Made by a program: the position numbers and the translations under genes | In this document: piece after piece, positions 7,736-17,100 of the stretch | How the letters are laid out: each line of letters starts with the position of its first letter | Position numbering within the stretch: the first letter of the stretch is position 1 | Source: an uncultured Erysipelotrichaceae bacterium | GTDB taxonomy: Bacteria > Bacillota_I > Bacilli_A > Erysipelotrichales > Erysipelotrichaceae | Direction: 5' to 3' | NCBI GenBank assembly: GCA_905201565.1 | Contig: CAJKOS010000010.1 | Coordinates: forward strand, 1-27,409 | DNA: 27,409 nt | The notes under the pieces: generated by a model | What the model was told of the DNA's origin: nothing | The model's database searches: none | Seen by the model: the letters and a program-made list of their open reading frames with translations, nothing else

Positions 7736-10700
7736 GCACAACAAACCTGCAATCAGTAAACCAACACCAGGCACTACATAATAGAGGTCTCCATGTCCCC
7801 CTGTATCCGGCAATGGTTCAATGATTTCATTTGTGATAACAAATCCATCCCCCATATTCCCATTGATGTATGATTCATATCCGGAAACAGTAACTTCTTC
7901 AATTGTATAAACAATAATCTTTCCATTCTTGTACTTGGGAAGATGAACGTTGATTACCCAAGTGTCTAAAGTATCCCCTTCCGCAGTTTTTTGGAGTGAT
8001 ACTGTTTGTTTTGATCCATCGCTTCCAGATATCAAAACATCTATTTTATCTGGCCTTATACCTGAAGCATTTTGCTTATCATCCCAGTTCTTGGTAATTT
8101 CAAGGGCAATTTTTTCTGGGGCATGTGTATTTTTTACTTCTATTTCTGTAGAAGTCATTTCCACTTTGTTGCTTATCGCATCAGAAGTATAACCATCAAT
8201 TGATTCTTCCTGAATGTAATACTTTATCGCTTCACCATTTTCATACACCGGGAGATCATTGAAGGTTCCTTCCCATTGGTCAGCTGCAGTGATATAGAGA
8301 CTTTTATACGGCTCCGTTTCTTCATTTTTGAATAATTGAATTGTTATTGCCGGAGGACGAATACCATCCTGATCATTTTCATCATTCCATGTCTTATGTA
8401 CTTTGATTTCCCGTTTGGCAATCTCATGTGTATTAGTAACCACAAAACCACTTTCCCTATCACCAGTAATGGAAACCGTATAACCATCCGGGCAATTCAA
8501 TTCCTTAACCGAATATGAAATCTCTTGGTTGTTTCCATCAAAACGGGGCAAATCAGAAAACACGCCTTGCCACTCTGTCGCTTCTGATACATCTATTGCT
8601 TTACCTTCAACACGACTATCGCCAGCATACAATTGTAACGTTACATTGTCTGGCCTTAAACCGTCTCTGTCATTGTCATCTTCCCAGATTTTACTAACCG
8701 GAATATCAATCGTTGCTGTTTTATGGGTGTTTGTTACAACATATCCGCTCTCTGCCGAACCTGTGATCGCAACAGAATATCCTTCTGGTACATTTCCTTC
8801 ATTTACTGTATAAGATATTGGCTTCTGGTTTTCGTATGCTCTGAGATTCTCAATGCTGGCAGACCACTGGTTTGTTTCATTTAATACAACATTCTGCAGA
8901 TAATTCCCATTTTTTAAAACTTCTATATTCACAGAACCAGGGCGGATATTATCTTTGTTATTGTCATCATCCCAGACCTTTGTCACTCCAAGATCAATTT
9001 TCCGGTAGTTGGTAACTATGGTTGCATAACCGCTAGTATTGTCTTCTGGAACCGTAAAAACACCACATACATCCAGATCTTTGTTTTCTTCTATTTCGCT
9101 TGAGCCATACGTGTTATTACCAAAATAATACCCAGCTTTCGTTGAAGTCTGTACAAGCTTATAGGTGCCCGCGACAAGTGATTTGAAAGTATAATACCCT
9201 GCTGAATCAGTTTTTCCTGTAAAACCAGTATCTTGCCACTGTCCATCAACTAACCGCTGCAACTTAAAACCAGCAGCAGAAATCGGAACATCTGGGAAGT
9301 CCTCATCAACCAGCTGTAATGTCAAATCATCAGAATCTACAAAAGCGAAGGTATTGCGGTTTGCGACATTGGCAGTATGTGTATTGCCATGTCCAAGCCA
9401 TCTATACTGTAGTGATGTTTCATTTCGATAAGCCGCATCTGCTACATAAGCCCCTTCATTTGTAACATCTAATGTTAATGCGCCTTGGAATGCTTTTTCT
9501 GTTGCATATGAATTAAACGTGATGTAATAACTGACAACGTTTCCTCCCGATGCACCCTCTCTTCCAAATATCTCAGGATATTGAGCAACATAGGTCTGAC
9601 CGAGTGCGAATTGTTCATACAAAATACCATTATTGTTATCAGGATCGCCAATATTGCCTAAGTTACATAAAAAGGTCTCTTTGCCATCTTCATCAATATA
9701 AATTCCCCATTGAAGCTGGCTGAATTTGATTCTTGCATAAAATGCATCATAACTTTCTCCAGGATTTTGGGTAAGTTTAGTCAGTCTGTCATTTATCCTA
9801 TATGTGCTACTACTGCCTTCTGCATAATATGTTCCAACAGGAATGTCATATGCTCCAAGATCATCCACATGCCAATTTACATGATCTTTTCCAGTATTCA
9901 TTTTGATTGTGTTGATTTTTGCATTGATAGATACACTTTCCGGATCAATATGAATATTAGCTGGAAGAGAATCCCTGACCATGTAATTTGTATACTTTAC
10001 CGGAACTCTCCATCCGCCTTTTTCCTCATTGTAATAAGTTGTTGAACCATATAAATCCAAAGACCCGATCGGATTTACCTGCAAATATGCTGTAGCTCCA
10101 TTTGTCGCACCAAGGCTGTCATTTATCGTGTAATATGTTTTCCAGAACTGATCGACATCCGGCAACCATAGACTTGATTCTTCACCACCACTACCAGCTG
10201 GCATACGTTCTTCCCTGAACTCAACATAACATTTCGCATCATCGATAAAAATCTCACGCGTCTCAAAATGATCTGGTGTTACTTCCGGAGTATCTTTGGC
10301 AGATAGATTTGCCGGAATTCTGACTACACCCTGAAATGTTGTGCGCTGTGCACTTGCCTCTTTTAGTTGGAAAGAAATTTTATCGGGACCGATTGATACA
10401 ATGCCCAGAATAGTTTCTCCATCAGATTGATAAATCGGATATTCACCGAGCGCCTCCCAGTTCGCATCAAACCATTGGCCAAGATTCGTATTGACAGTAA
10501 TCGTCTCATTCCCATCAAATCCTCCCAATTCCTTGCATTCTATCTTGAATTGAAATTGAAAATTCGTCAGATCAGGATTCTCGTCATCTACTCTGTTCTC
10601 CATAACATAAGCAGGACCTGTCAGATTGGAAATAGAAATGGTCAGCCTTTCCTCATCCAGAGAGCTATCTGATGATGTATTGAAATTTGCTTCAGAATTC

Positions 10701-10849
10701 TCATCACTTTGTTCTGGAGCTTGTGAAGGATTTACTTCATTTATTGTTTCTTCTGCAGTCACAGCAAATCCAAAAAATGGCACAAATAGTCCCATACAGA
10801 TAAATACTGTGACAAGTTTCTTCAGCCATATTCTGTATACATTCCTCAT
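7709..10849 (-). CDS. Multi-Cna-B LPDTG adhesin / ancillary pilin
   Basis: Wall-anchored protein of 1046 aa with signal peptide (about 1-32) and AAGGAG five bases before the start. After an acidic linker come beta-sandwich adhesin-like domains (about 60-520) of the kind found N-terminal to Cna-B repeats. A SpaA-like domain follows (about 535-630; SAGFKLQRLVDGQW, GYYTFKSLVAGTYKLV). Four Cna-B repeats then each open with a VTKVWDDDNNKDNIRP-type motif; the fourth is diverged. LPDTGGHGD is at 1013, followed by a membrane span and KKEKMG. Isopeptide-stabilised Cna-B stalks usually lift an adhesive head from the wall. It lies 9 bp downstream of the small sortase and overlaps the next gene by 4 bp, within the pilus operon. 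The ligand is unknown. Confidence 0.88.
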   Translation of the reverse strand: MRNVYRIWLKKLVTVFICMGLFVPFFGFAVTAEETINEVNPSQAPEQSDENSEANFNTSSDSSLDEERLTISISNLTGPAYVMENRVDDENPDLTNFQFQFKIECKELGGFDGNETITVNTNLGQWFDANWEALGEYPIYQSDGETILGIVSIGPDKISFQLKEASAQRTTFQGVVRIPANLSAKDTPEVTPDHFETREIFIDDAKCYVEFREERMPAGSGGEESSLWLPDVDQFWKTYYTINDSLGATNGATAYLQVNPIGSLDLYGSTTYYNEEKGGWRVPVKYTNYMVRDSLPANIHIDPESVSINAKINTIKMNTGKDHVNWHVDDLGAYDIPVGTYYAEGSSSTYRINDRLTKLTQNPGESYDAFYARIKFSQLQWGIYIDEDGKETFLCNLGNIGDPDNNNGILYEQFALGQTYVAQYPEIFGREGASGGNVVSYYITFNSYATEKAFQGALTLDVTNEGAYVADAAYRNETSLQYRWLGHGNTHTANVANRNTFAFVDSDDLTLQLVDEDFPDVPISAAGFKLQRLVDGQWQDTGFTGKTDSAGYYTFKSLVAGTYKLVQTSTKAGYYFGNNTYGSSEIEENKDLDVCGVFTVPEDNTSGYATIVTNYRKIDLGVTKVWDDDNNKDNIRPGSVNIEVLKNGNYLQNVVLNETNQWSASIENLRAYENQKPISYTVNEGNVPEGYSVAITGSAESGYVVTNTHKTATIDIPVSKIWEDDNDRDGLRPDNVTLQLYAGDSRVEGKAIDVSEATEWQGVFSDLPRFDGNNQEISYSVKELNCPDGYTVSITGDRESGFVVTNTHEIAKREIKVHKTWNDENDQDGIRPPAITIQLFKNEETEPYKSLYITAADQWEGTFNDLPVYENGEAIKYYIQEESIDGYTSDAISNKVEMTSTEIEVKNTHAPEKIALEITKNWDDKQNASGIRPDKIDVLISGSDGSKQTVSLQKTAEGDTLDTWVINVHLPKYKNGKIIVYTIEEVTVSGYESYINGNMGDGFVITNEIIEPLPDTGGHGDLYYVVPGVGLLIAGLLCMLKKEKMG

Positions 10850-10858
10850 ACATTCTCC

Positions 10859-11425
10859 TTATGGTGTATTTTTATTACACCTGACAGTAATTCGCGCATT
10901 CCCACTGTAGTCACATGTAAACAACGTCAATGAATACTGTGAAGAAATCATCTCTTCTACTTCCGTGTCCTCAAGAATCTGTATTTCACTTACCGTGTAT
11001 GTGTAAACAAAGTGATTTGCATTTGTATATGTAATAAGATCTCCTTGATTCAGGCGATCGAGTTTTCCAAATTGAACTGTGTAATTATGACCAGCAATAA
11101 CCAGATCATCTTCTTCTGCCTGGCCACTATATACACATGGAGCTGTCGCAAGGTCTTCATCATTCATCTCAGCAAATACGGGAAGAACCAGTTGTAATGA
11201 TGGGATTTCAAGAATTCCATCATAATACCTGCCACCCGCAGATATTACAGTCCCCTGTTTTGTAACTTCTGTCGTTCCACCGCTTTGTATTTCCTGCAGA
11301 ATGTTGTTTGCGTCCATTTCTGCTTTTCTTGCGATTGTTTCGTTATGCAAATAAAGCACAATCGCAAAACAGACAAAAACAATACCTATCACAACAAGTA
11401 TTTTTCCTGTCAGATTCTGTTTCAT
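10859..11425 (-). CDS. Second sortase, small, class uncertain
   Basis: Membrane-bound cysteine transpeptidase of 188 aa, shorter than class C enzymes. One N-terminal membrane span (about 8-27), then a sortase fold with His113 in VIAGHNYTVQFG, Cys171 in LTLFTCDYSGN and Arg178 or Arg182 in ARITVRC, together the His-Cys-Arg catalytic set. There is no C-terminal membrane span, unlike the class C sortase upstream. AAAGGGG precedes the start. It lies directly before the adhesin/small-pilin cassettes, so it may anchor them or the finished fibre to peptidoglycan (housekeeping-like role). Class D- or E-like placement is possible, but I cannot assign it from sequence alone. Confidence 0.85.
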   Translation of the reverse strand: MKQNLTGKILVVIGIVFVCFAIVLYLHNETIARKAEMDANNILQEIQSGGTTEVTKQGTVISAGGRYYDGILEIPSLQLVLPVFAEMNDEDLATAPCVYSGQAEEDDLVIAGHNYTVQFGKLDRLNQGDLITYTNANHFVYTYTVSEIQILEDTEVEEMISSQYSLTLFTCDYSGNARITVRCNKNTP

Positions 11426-11468
11426 GTGCGTTCCCCTTTAAATTTTATACAATTTGTGTTTTTATCTT

Positions 11469-11603
11469 TTATAGTGAAAGAAGGATCACCAGAAGGCCGC
11501 TGAGTGGGAACAGCAGCGTGGGACTGCCTTTTGATGATCCTGCATATATCGGCTCAGTTGTATTGGGAGTACAACTGTCAGCCGCCCATAATGACAATAT
11601 CAC
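11469..11603 (-). CDS. Possible 44-aa membrane peptide between the two sortases
   Basis: A GTG-started frame overlaps the class C sortase stop by four bases (GTGA) and runs 44 codons to a TAA. The C-terminal third is strongly hydrophobic (LLFPLSGLLVILLSL). It fills most of an otherwise unusual 174-bp gap inside a tightly packed operon. No good ribosome-binding site is seen, so expression would rely on translational coupling. I do not recognise it. It may be a chance frame or the relic of a lost surface-protein gene. Confidence 0.3.
   Translation of the reverse strand: MILSLWAADSCTPNTTEPIYAGSSKGSPTLLFPLSGLLVILLSL
11555..11577 (-). other. Intercistronic hairpin between the sortase genes
   Basis: CAGTTGTA (11555-11562) and TACAACTG (11570-11577) form a perfect 8-bp stem with a 7-nt loop shortly after the class C sortase stop. 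No T-run follows on the minus strand, so it is more likely an RNA processing or attenuation element than a full terminator. Confidence 0.45.
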
Positions 11604-12463
11604 TTCTTTTTCTTTGTCTTATGTACATAGGAAACAACTCCACGTACCACCACAATCAGTACAATAACAGCAATACCAATCATAAAATGACGATACTGCA
11701 TAGGCAGACTCTCAAACCAGCCTGGTTGTTCTGTCACAGCAATTTCTTCAAGCTCTGGTGTATAAGGAACACGATGCCCTCTTACCAGAAGTCTGTGTGA
11801 ATTGATGCCATATGGTGTACAAGTAATTAAAGTGACATAGTCTTGTCCCTGCTCAATAGCAAGAGCATCCATTTCAGAAGGCAAAACTGTCAGAATCTGG
11901 TCTACTTCGTAGGCAAGTGTCTGGTTCAAAACCTTGATGAAAAACAGATCGCCTGTTTCCATCTGGTCCAGGTCAGTAAATAAACTTGCGGTTGGTAAAC
12001 CCCGATGTCCAGACAAAGCAGCATGGGTACTCTCACCCCCAACAGGAAGTGATGTGTTCTGCAGATGGCCAACACCTACCTGCAGAACAGACTCTTCTGT
12101 TCCGTGATAAATCGGAATGGTGGTATTTAAACGAGGAATACTGATATAAGCCATCATTCCTGTACTATCAATATTGAGCAGACTTTCATAGCTGTCCGGT
12201 GTTATAGGATTTCCATTATCATCAGATAATGGTGCCTTACCAGCATTGGTACTTGCCAGCTGTCGGTTGTATTCATAAGCCTGTTCAAGCAATTGCTGAA
12301 TACGGGCTTCTTCCAATTCCCGGACACTATTGTCATACGATGCTGTGGCACGACTGCCATGGATCTGTGACAAATACTCACTCAATGATGGATAAATCAA
12401 TATACCAACACCAACCAGTACAATCAGTAACCTGACAGCCATCCCCAGCCATTTATTCTTCAT
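11600..12463 (-). CDS. Class C pilus-polymerising sortase
   Basis: Transpeptidase of 287 aa that joins pilin subunits through their LPxTG motifs. It has membrane spans at both ends (about 8-26 and 254-276), the usual class C topology. Catalytic residues are His153 in LSGHRGLP, Cys215 in TLITCTPYG and Arg224 in NSHRLLVRGHR. The region where class C enzymes carry a DPW/DPF lid (around 78-98) reads LSDDNGNPITPDSYESLLN, with no canonical DP-aromatic motif, so the lid is altered or absent. It starts 4 bp after the backbone pilin stop, with CAGGAA inside the pilin 3' end as ribosome-binding site, and very likely acts on that pilin. Confidence 0.92.
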   Translation of the reverse strand: MKNKWLGMAVRLLIVLVGVGILIYPSLSEYLSQIHGSRATASYDNSVRELEEARIQQLLEQAYEYNRQLASTNAGKAPLSDDNGNPITPDSYESLLNIDSTGMMAYISIPRLNTTIPIYHGTEESVLQVGVGHLQNTSLPVGGESTHAALSGHRGLPTASLFTDLDQMETGDLFFIKVLNQTLAYEVDQILTVLPSEMDALAIEQGQDYVTLITCTPYGINSHRLLVRGHRVPYTPELEEIAVTEQPGWFESLPMQYRHFMIGIAVIVLIVVVRGVVSYVHKTKKKK

Positions 12464-12467
12464 TCAG

Positions 12468-14093
12468 TTATTCCTGATGAGACTTCTTTCTACGTGGCGC
12501 AAGAACACCAACCGCAATCACAAGCACACCAAGAGCTGTGAGACCAATCGTACCAATACTACCTGTTTCAGGGAGTTCGATACCCTTCTTGTTTTCTACA
12601 TCGACAACATTTCCATTTGTAGCCGCACCGCCATTCACAGTAATGGTTGCTGTACCATCTTCATAATTTGTCACATTGATAACAACAGTTACCGGATCCT
12701 TCAGCTTGTTATATCCATCCGGTGCTGCAACTTCATGCAGGTAGTATGTTCCTTTACCAAGACCGGCAATATTGATGTCTCCCGAATCAATTGTTTTGAA
12801 AGAATTAACTGTTTCCTGTTCATCAACTTCAGCTACCTGATAGCTGTTACCACTTCCAACAAGCTTGATCAGACCATTGTAACCTGCATAGTTAGCTTCA
12901 ATCTGTTCATTAGTTGGTGCTTCTTTACTTGTACTCAGAATGAATACTGCACCAGCAAGGTTTTCAATTCTATGCTCGCCATCCTGTGCCCACTTGTTTA
13001 CATCAATGTCATATGTATAAACTTTGGATTCATCTGGTGTAGATTCGCCCTTAGTATCGGTAGTTGGATCGTTGCTGTATACAACCTTGACTGTATTGGA
13101 AGCTGTTCCTGTTCCATCTGTTGTGATTGCATCCTTTGTAATGACTGCTTTGTATGTCACAACAATCTTTGCTCCTGTTTTAGCACCTGTAACAACCATA
13201 AGATTTTCAAATTCAACTCTCAATTCATTGCCTTTAAGGGAAACAGTATATCCAGAAGTAACAGAAGTTCCACCAATCATTACTTCAACATCTTTTGTTG
13301 TGATCTTATCACCTGTTATGATCTCATCATTATCATTTACTACTTTAAGACCCTTGGTCAATGTATCTACAAATCCAAAGTAGTAAGTTTGGTAGTCACT
13401 CATATCTGGAACGTTAGAATCCAATGTAAAGGTAACAGTCTTACCAACCTGTGCAGAACCATTGTTTGTTGCCTCACCAGGGCCATTATTATCTGTATCT
13501 ACCTTCTTACCTACTGTTGGATAAGTACTCTTGATATCCCATTCTGCATTTCTATCCTGCGGAACATTGACAAGCATTGCATCTGTTCCACGACTATTAC
13601 CAGTAAAGCCACCTTCCGGATAAACAAGGTAATAACCAGCCAGCAGTCCTGTAAAAGTTGCTTTGTCAGCGACAGCAGGATCCTCCGTATCAGATGTAAT
13701 AACGCTAAAGACACCAGGGTGACTGCGTACCCAGGCCTGTGCCTTATCCGCAAAATTTACTAAATTTTCATCTGTAAGCTTTTCTACATATACACGTGCG
13801 TCATCTGCAGTAACTGATGCACCTAGTCCAAGACCACCAGTATCTTCACTTGTTGTGAAGAATGTAAGCCACTCATCCGCAAGCTCATAGTCTGTAAAAC
13901 TTACAGAATCAGTACCTTGAGCAGTCGCAGTGAACATCTGTACTGCAAATACATCTTTGTCATCCAATGTATCACCAGTAACTGTGAGCTTCCTATCACC
14001 ACCATTACCAGCAAATGCCGGGACTACAAATCCCAATGCCATGACACCAGTCAGAGCAACTGTTGCCAGGCGCTTCATTAAGTTTTTCATCAT
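12468..14093 (-). CDS. Major (backbone) pilin, LPETG
   Basis: Fimbrial backbone subunit of 541 aa. Signal peptide about 1-28 (ending VPAFA), an N-terminal domain, then KSTYPTVGKKVDTD near 190-200, the region expected to hold the pilin-motif lysine used as acceptor for polymerisation. A D2-type isopeptide-forming fimbrial domain and a C-terminal SpaA/Cna-B-like domain follow, with the E-box YYLHEVAAPDGY (Glu near 454). LPETG is at 507-511, then a membrane span and a RRKKSHQE tail. AAAGGA precedes the start at 14093. Size, E-box and the adjacent class C sortase make it the best backbone candidate. A strong hairpin in its 5' leader (14139-14173) may raise its level relative to the giant adhesin upstream. 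Confidence 0.92.
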   Translation of the reverse strand: MMKNLMKRLATVALTGVMALGFVVPAFAGNGGDRKLTVTGDTLDDKDVFAVQMFTATAQGTDSVSFTDYELADEWLTFFTTSEDTGGLGLGASVTADDARVYVEKLTDENLVNFADKAQAWVRSHPGVFSVITSDTEDPAVADKATFTGLLAGYYLVYPEGGFTGNSRGTDAMLVNVPQDRNAEWDIKSTYPTVGKKVDTDNNGPGEATNNGSAQVGKTVTFTLDSNVPDMSDYQTYYFGFVDTLTKGLKVVNDNDEIITGDKITTKDVEVMIGGTSVTSGYTVSLKGNELRVEFENLMVVTGAKTGAKIVVTYKAVITKDAITTDGTGTASNTVKVVYSNDPTTDTKGESTPDESKVYTYDIDVNKWAQDGEHRIENLAGAVFILSTSKEAPTNEQIEANYAGYNGLIKLVGSGNSYQVAEVDEQETVNSFKTIDSGDINIAGLGKGTYYLHEVAAPDGYNKLKDPVTVVINVTNYEDGTATITVNGGAATNGNVVDVENKKGIELPETGSIGTIGLTALGVLVIAVGVLAPRRKKSHQE

Positions 14094-14138
14094 TCGTTTT
14101 CCTTTCTTTTACCCCACATTTTCGAATTTGAATGAATG

Positions 14139-14173
14139 GTGAATACGGGAAGTTGTTAACCTTCCGCATTCAC
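14139..14173 (-). other. Intercistronic hairpin upstream of the major pilin
   Basis: On the minus strand GTGAATGCGGAAG pairs with CTTCCCGTATTCAC (12 Watson-Crick pairs, one wobble, one bulged base) around an 8-nt loop. It lies in the 87-bp gap after the adhesin stop. No T-run follows. Likely roles are partial termination or mRNA processing that stabilises the downstream pilin message. Confidence 0.6.
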
Positions 14174-14180
14174 GGAAAAG

Positions 14181-17100
14181 TTAACAATCCCCATCAATCA
14201 CAGTTTCATCCTTCTTTCTCCTTTTGAGACCGATAAGAACTATTCCTACCCCTGCCAACACAAACAGGAAATCTCCAAACCCACCAGTATCCGGTAAAGG
14301 AACACTCTTCTTGTTTGTAATTGTCAGTTCATAATCGTCTGCACTGATGTTCCAGTGATAGTTACCTTCATCATCAGGTAATGGATGCATGTTATCCCAT
14401 TGATCATATGTTGTTGTATAACCGCTAACTGCTTCTTCCTCCACAGTGTAGACGTAGTAGGCTGTAATAATCGCTTTGCCATCTTCATCCGTATCTGGCA
14501 CGCCATCGCTATTATTATCCTGGTATTCCACAACCGGTGCATCTACCAGTACCGTGCGCCATGTAGAAGCCCAGAATCCTTCTTTATCAGCATCCGTCAT
14601 CGGAAGTGTCTTAAAGAGGCTTCCTCCACAAGGCAATTGAGTTTGACCATCAATCTTATTAGGAATTTCCTGAATTTCACCATTTTCATCAAAACTGAAT
14701 TTATGTTGATAGATGCGTAATGTAATTTCTTCTGGCCTGTATTTATTGATATTGAACCAGTCATCCCATATTTTCTGAATCGTAATATCCACCTTGTCAG
14801 CACAAGGGTCTGCCATCTCACCGGGCTCTGGAACAAGTGTTTCAGGATTATCAGGATTTTCTTTATCCAGCATGAGTACTGCCTTGGAACCATCCAGCAT
14901 ATAAGCATTCAATGGGCGCTTAGTTTCACCAGACTTTGAAGATTCCATTGCATTTTTCAATGCCATAAACATTCCCAGAACACCATCCTTTTTAGCATCT
15001 GTCAGTTCTTCAAATGATGTGACATGTTCAATGTCATAACGGTTATAAGCAATACCCAGAGAAGAATCCGGCACTGCACTGATTGGTGGTACATCTCCTA
15101 TCACAAGCTGTGATTGTGATAGTGAAGCATCTGCTTCTCTATAGATGGAGTAACTGTTATTTTCACCCTCAATATTCTTTATCGTATTGAAAGCATAAGC
15201 AGACTTCAGGTCATTATAACCGGTGAAAGGTCCAACATAATCCTTTGCTCCTTTGACCACATCACAAAGCTCCATTTTACTGTTGGAAATCTTTCCTTCA
15301 TGGTTGTAACCAGCAAATCCACCTGCACTTCCAAGAACATCACTTTCAGAAGAAATATCTGCATCTGAATATCCAGAGCCGCCAGCATATACGTCATACC
15401 CCTGATCGATGCCAGTCACAGTACTTCTATCAATTTCTGTACGGTTACCCTTGATAAGATTGATGGTGACATTTGCTTTTTTGAGGTCTTCTTCTGTAAT
15501 ATCTTCACCTTCTGAACAGGACAATTTAATTTCTGAGTCGCCAATAGAAATGTAAACTACATCGGAAGTTCCCGGAACTTCTGATTCTGATAGCGAAACA
15601 ACGATAGGCAATCCTAAAAGTACTACCTTTAATGCATTCCTATCTTTGAGAACTTCAACTTCCAATTTACCAAGATTCAATTCACCAAGATCAATATCCT
15701 GCGGATCACCTTCATGCCGATAGAGATACTCGAGCAACTGGTTCACCACACTAAGCAGTCCTTCCAGCAAAGCAGAATTCGCTTCAGCTGAAACCAAATA
15801 TGCCATATCTGTCTTACCAACAAATCCACCAGCTATCTGATCACTCATGACTTTATTCAAACCACCTGTCTGAATACCTGTCATTCTTGTACTCTGATCC
15901 GTTAATGGCGGATCAGAGTACTTTTCTTCACCTACATTGCAATTTGTAATTCTTCCTAGATCCGCATAGCCTGCAAAGCCACCCGCAATTGGTTCCTGAC
16001 CAGCACGCGCTTCAACCTCTATTCCCTCTGGAATTCCATAAACTGCACATTTTTCTACTTGTGTACCAAAGAGATCTGCCACACCTGCATTCAATTTAAC
16101 CAGCTTATTCAGCAAGTCAACACCCGGCGCATCCACAAGACCGCTCTTTCCCATGTGGCCAATAAAGCCACCTGTATAGTTCGCCGCTTTGACATTGGAA
16201 AGATTCATCGCTTTGCTGTTTTGAATAGTTCCGTTCATCACTGCTCCGGCAAATCCACCAGCAACACCTTTATAACGAAGCGAAGACATTGTTCCTTCAC
16301 TGCCAGAATCTGATTCCTTAGCAGGATTTGCATGAGCAGTAACCCGGTATCCTTCAGTTGTTCCCTTGAGTTGTGCATTCTTAATATATGTGCGAAGAAT
16401 ACCTGCAGCAGTTATCTGATCAAGACTTAATACATTGTCTAGCAGCTTATCAAGAATAGAGATTCCACTCTCACCAGAACCCACTTCTGCAGCACCATTC
16501 ACATCGCCAAGTCCAATGAATCCACCAGCATAAAGATCTCCGTCGACCTGCCGCAAGCCATCCACTTTTGCATAAGTGATTTTATTTTCATCCGCCGCAT
16601 CATATCCAAGGAAAGCTGCTTCTGCTTTACCTGCAAAACCACCTGCGTAAGATGCATACTTTGTTACAGTTCCCGTAACATTCTCCTGCGTAGAAGAATA
16701 TGCACCATCCACTACAAATCCCCAATCGGAATCTGCTGCAATGACTTCAGCTTTATTGATGCGCGTTACGGTAAGTGGCAATACATTGATCAAATCACCA
16801 ACAGTACCAATCACATTGTCCAACCACCCTTGAATCAGTCCATCAGAGGCATGTGTATCCACTTCTGCAGTTGAAGCAGCACTTGCAAGTCCAACATATC
16901 CACCAATTGCGTTTGTTCCATTGACCCTTCTGAGATTCTTAACATCACAAGACGCAATTGGCTGTGCATACTTTTCGCTGATTTCTTTTCTCCAGTATGA
17001 ATCATTGTCATCTGGAACTTCATTATCGGTTATCTGAATCTGTGCTCCATATGCAGAACCCACATAACCTCCAGCAAATCCAATATCCGATGTGCTACCA

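Noticed and set aside
12477..13763. Long plus-strand open frame (428 codons) opposite the major pilin gene
   Set aside because: It is Cys/Ile-rich low-complexity sequence with no ribosome-binding site and mirrors the codons of a well-supported minus-strand pilin. It is an antisense shadow.
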